Assembly (NCBI GenBank): GCA_002408445.1
Contig: DHSK01000070.1
Span: 1-6,835, forward strand
Direction: 5' to 3'
Origin: Syntrophomonas sp. UBA5288
Lineage (GTDB): Bacteria > Bacillota > Syntrophomonadia > Syntrophomonadales > Syntrophomonadaceae
Length of the DNA: 6,835 bases
The first letter of the stretch is position 1. The number at the start of each line of letters is the position of its first letter. The notes below the pieces were generated by a model. It made no database searches. It was given only the letters and a program-made list of their open reading frames with translations, and had not been told where the DNA came from. This document shows, one piece after another, positions 6,566 to 6,835 of this stretch. A program made the translations under genes and the position numbers.

Positions 6566-6600
6566 AAGGGTGGTACCGCGGGAAATTAGCTCTCGTCCCT
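6566..6600 (+). promoter_or_regulatory. T-box antiterminator
   Basis: AGGG (6567-6570) can pair with CCCT (6597-6600) and GCG (6578-6580) with CGT (6594-6596). The conserved bulge TGGTACC (6571-6577) lies between. TGGT (6571-6574) is the part that pairs with the ACCA end of uncharged tRNA. Its last base, T, fits an A73 discriminator, which both leucine tRNAs and the embedded alanine tRNA have. This structure excludes the terminator, which uses 6588-6600. Confidence 0.92.
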
Positions 6601-6627
6601 GGCAGGGGGATGGGGGCTTTGTTGTTT
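6588..6627 (+). terminator. Regulated intrinsic terminator of the leuS T-box
   Basis: AGCTCTCGTCCCT (6588-6600) can pair with 6606-6618 over 13 continuous base pairs, four of them G:U, around the loop GGCAG (6601-6605). A T-rich tail TTTGTTGTTT follows (6618-6627). The 5' arm contains the 3' strand of the antiterminator, so the two folds are mutually exclusive. Transcripts that stop here already contain the complete tRNA-Ala. Confidence 0.88.
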
Positions 6628-6653
6628 CTGCCAATACATTTGAGGAGGCCGTT

Positions 6654-6835
6654 ATGGAAAACAAGTATGACTTTAAAGTTATTGAGCCGAAATGGCAGCA
6701 GTACTGGGAAGAAAATAATTTCTTCAAAGTTACTGAAGATGCTTCTCTGCCGAAATACTATAATTTAGAGATGTTCCCCTATCCTTCCGGCAACTTGCAT
6801 ATGGGACATGTACGCAATTATGCCATTGGAGATGT
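6654..6835 (+). CDS. leuS: Leucyl-tRNA synthetase, N-terminal part (runs off the window)
   Basis: The first 60 codons of a class Ia leucyl-tRNA synthetase, which charges tRNA-Leu with leucine in the cytoplasm. The start MENKYDFKVIEPKWQQYW is typical of the family. The ATP-binding HIGH signature is seen as HMGH inside MFPYPSGNLHMGHVRNYAIGD (first residue about 40). GAGGAGG (6642-6648) lies 5 nt before the ATG. The gene is the target of the T-box upstream, whose specifier CUC is a leucine codon: low charging of tRNA-Leu should raise synthesis of the enzyme. The reading frame is open to the window edge, so the rest of the gene lies outside. Confidence 0.97.
   Translation, partial: MENKYDFKVIEPKWQQYWEENNFFKVTEDASLPKYYNLEMFPYPSGNLHMGHVRNYAIGD

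Larger units (their letters stand above)
6317..6627 (+). promoter_or_regulatory. T-box riboswitch (leucine specifier CUC) controlling leuS, with a tRNA gene inserted
   Basis: T-box leaders sense uncharged tRNA and let transcription continue when it is bound. The base of Stem I pairs AAAGCT (6317-6322) with AGCTTT (6408-6413), followed by the kink-turn-like GATGA (6326-6330). The specifier loop is framed by CCGG (6332-6335)/CCGG (6402-6405) and AGCAGG (6343-6348)/CCTGCT (6389-6394). It contains GAACTCG (6395-6401), so the specifier codon is CTC, Leu (6398-6400), in agreement with leuS downstream. AGAGAG and the TTGGTGAAAA apical region complete Stem I. Stem II pairs ACAGGT/ACCTGT (6414-6419/6430-6435) and Stem III ACGG/CCGT (6437-6440/6446-6449). 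The antiterminator core lies at 6566-6600. Between Stem III and the antiterminator, where a short linker is usual, stands a whole tRNA gene (6475-6550). Confidence 0.95.

Noticed and set aside
6481..6768. Plus-strand open frame of 95 codons starting inside the tRNA
   Set aside because: It begins in the tRNA acceptor stem, crosses the T-box and terminator and overlaps leuS in another frame. It has no ribosome site and no family resemblance.
1..6835. CRISPR arrays, insertion sequences, prophage or att sites
   Set aside because: No spaced direct repeats, transposase or integrase sequence was seen. I found no convincing direct repeats flanking the tRNA that would mark an integration event.

Overview
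The window looks like a chromosomal segment of an anaerobic Firmicute of class Clostridia, of the Peptococcaceae or Syntrophomonadaceae kind. The evidence is the T-box control of an aminoacyl-tRNA synthetase gene, the comEA-comEC pair, a class I acyl-CoA:acetate CoA-transferase of the type used in butyrate or syntrophic metabolism, a DUF1540 protein, strong Shine-Dalgarno sites and moderate G+C. The genus is a guess.

Layout. Positions 1-223 are non-coding, partly very AT-rich, with several inverted repeats. From 3126 down to 224 on the minus strand lies a two-gene competence operon, comEA then comEC, separated by 2 bp. A 181-bp divergent intergenic region (3127-3307), with an operator-like TTACA-N7-TGTAA dyad, separates it from a plus-strand pair: a CoA-transferase (3308-4633) and a protein joining a cyclic-nucleotide-binding domain to DUF2225 (4741-5922). 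A perfect 14-bp hairpin (5962-5992) lies between this pair and a convergent small minus-strand gene for a 58-residue cysteine-rich DUF1540 protein (6025-6201).

The right end is the most remarkable part. A near-consensus sigma-A promoter (6272-6300) starts the leader of leuS (6654 to the window end, partial). The leader is a complete T-box riboswitch: Stem I with a CUC (Leu) specifier, Stems II and III, the AGGGTGGTACCGCG antiterminator core, and a terminator. A complete, canonical tRNA-Ala(GGC) gene of 76 nt with encoded CCA (6475-6550) sits inside this riboswitch, between Stem III and the antiterminator. One primary transcript would therefore carry a leucine-tRNA sensor, an alanine tRNA and the leucyl-tRNA synthetase message. 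The tRNA lies upstream of the regulated terminator, so it should be transcribed whether or not leuS is. Its maturation by RNase P and 3'-end enzymes would cut the sensor away from the switch. The tRNA's own ACCA end lies 20 nt from the UGGU of the antiterminator, and its acceptor strands nearly duplicate the base of the terminator stem. This nested arrangement is the best candidate for something undescribed in the window.
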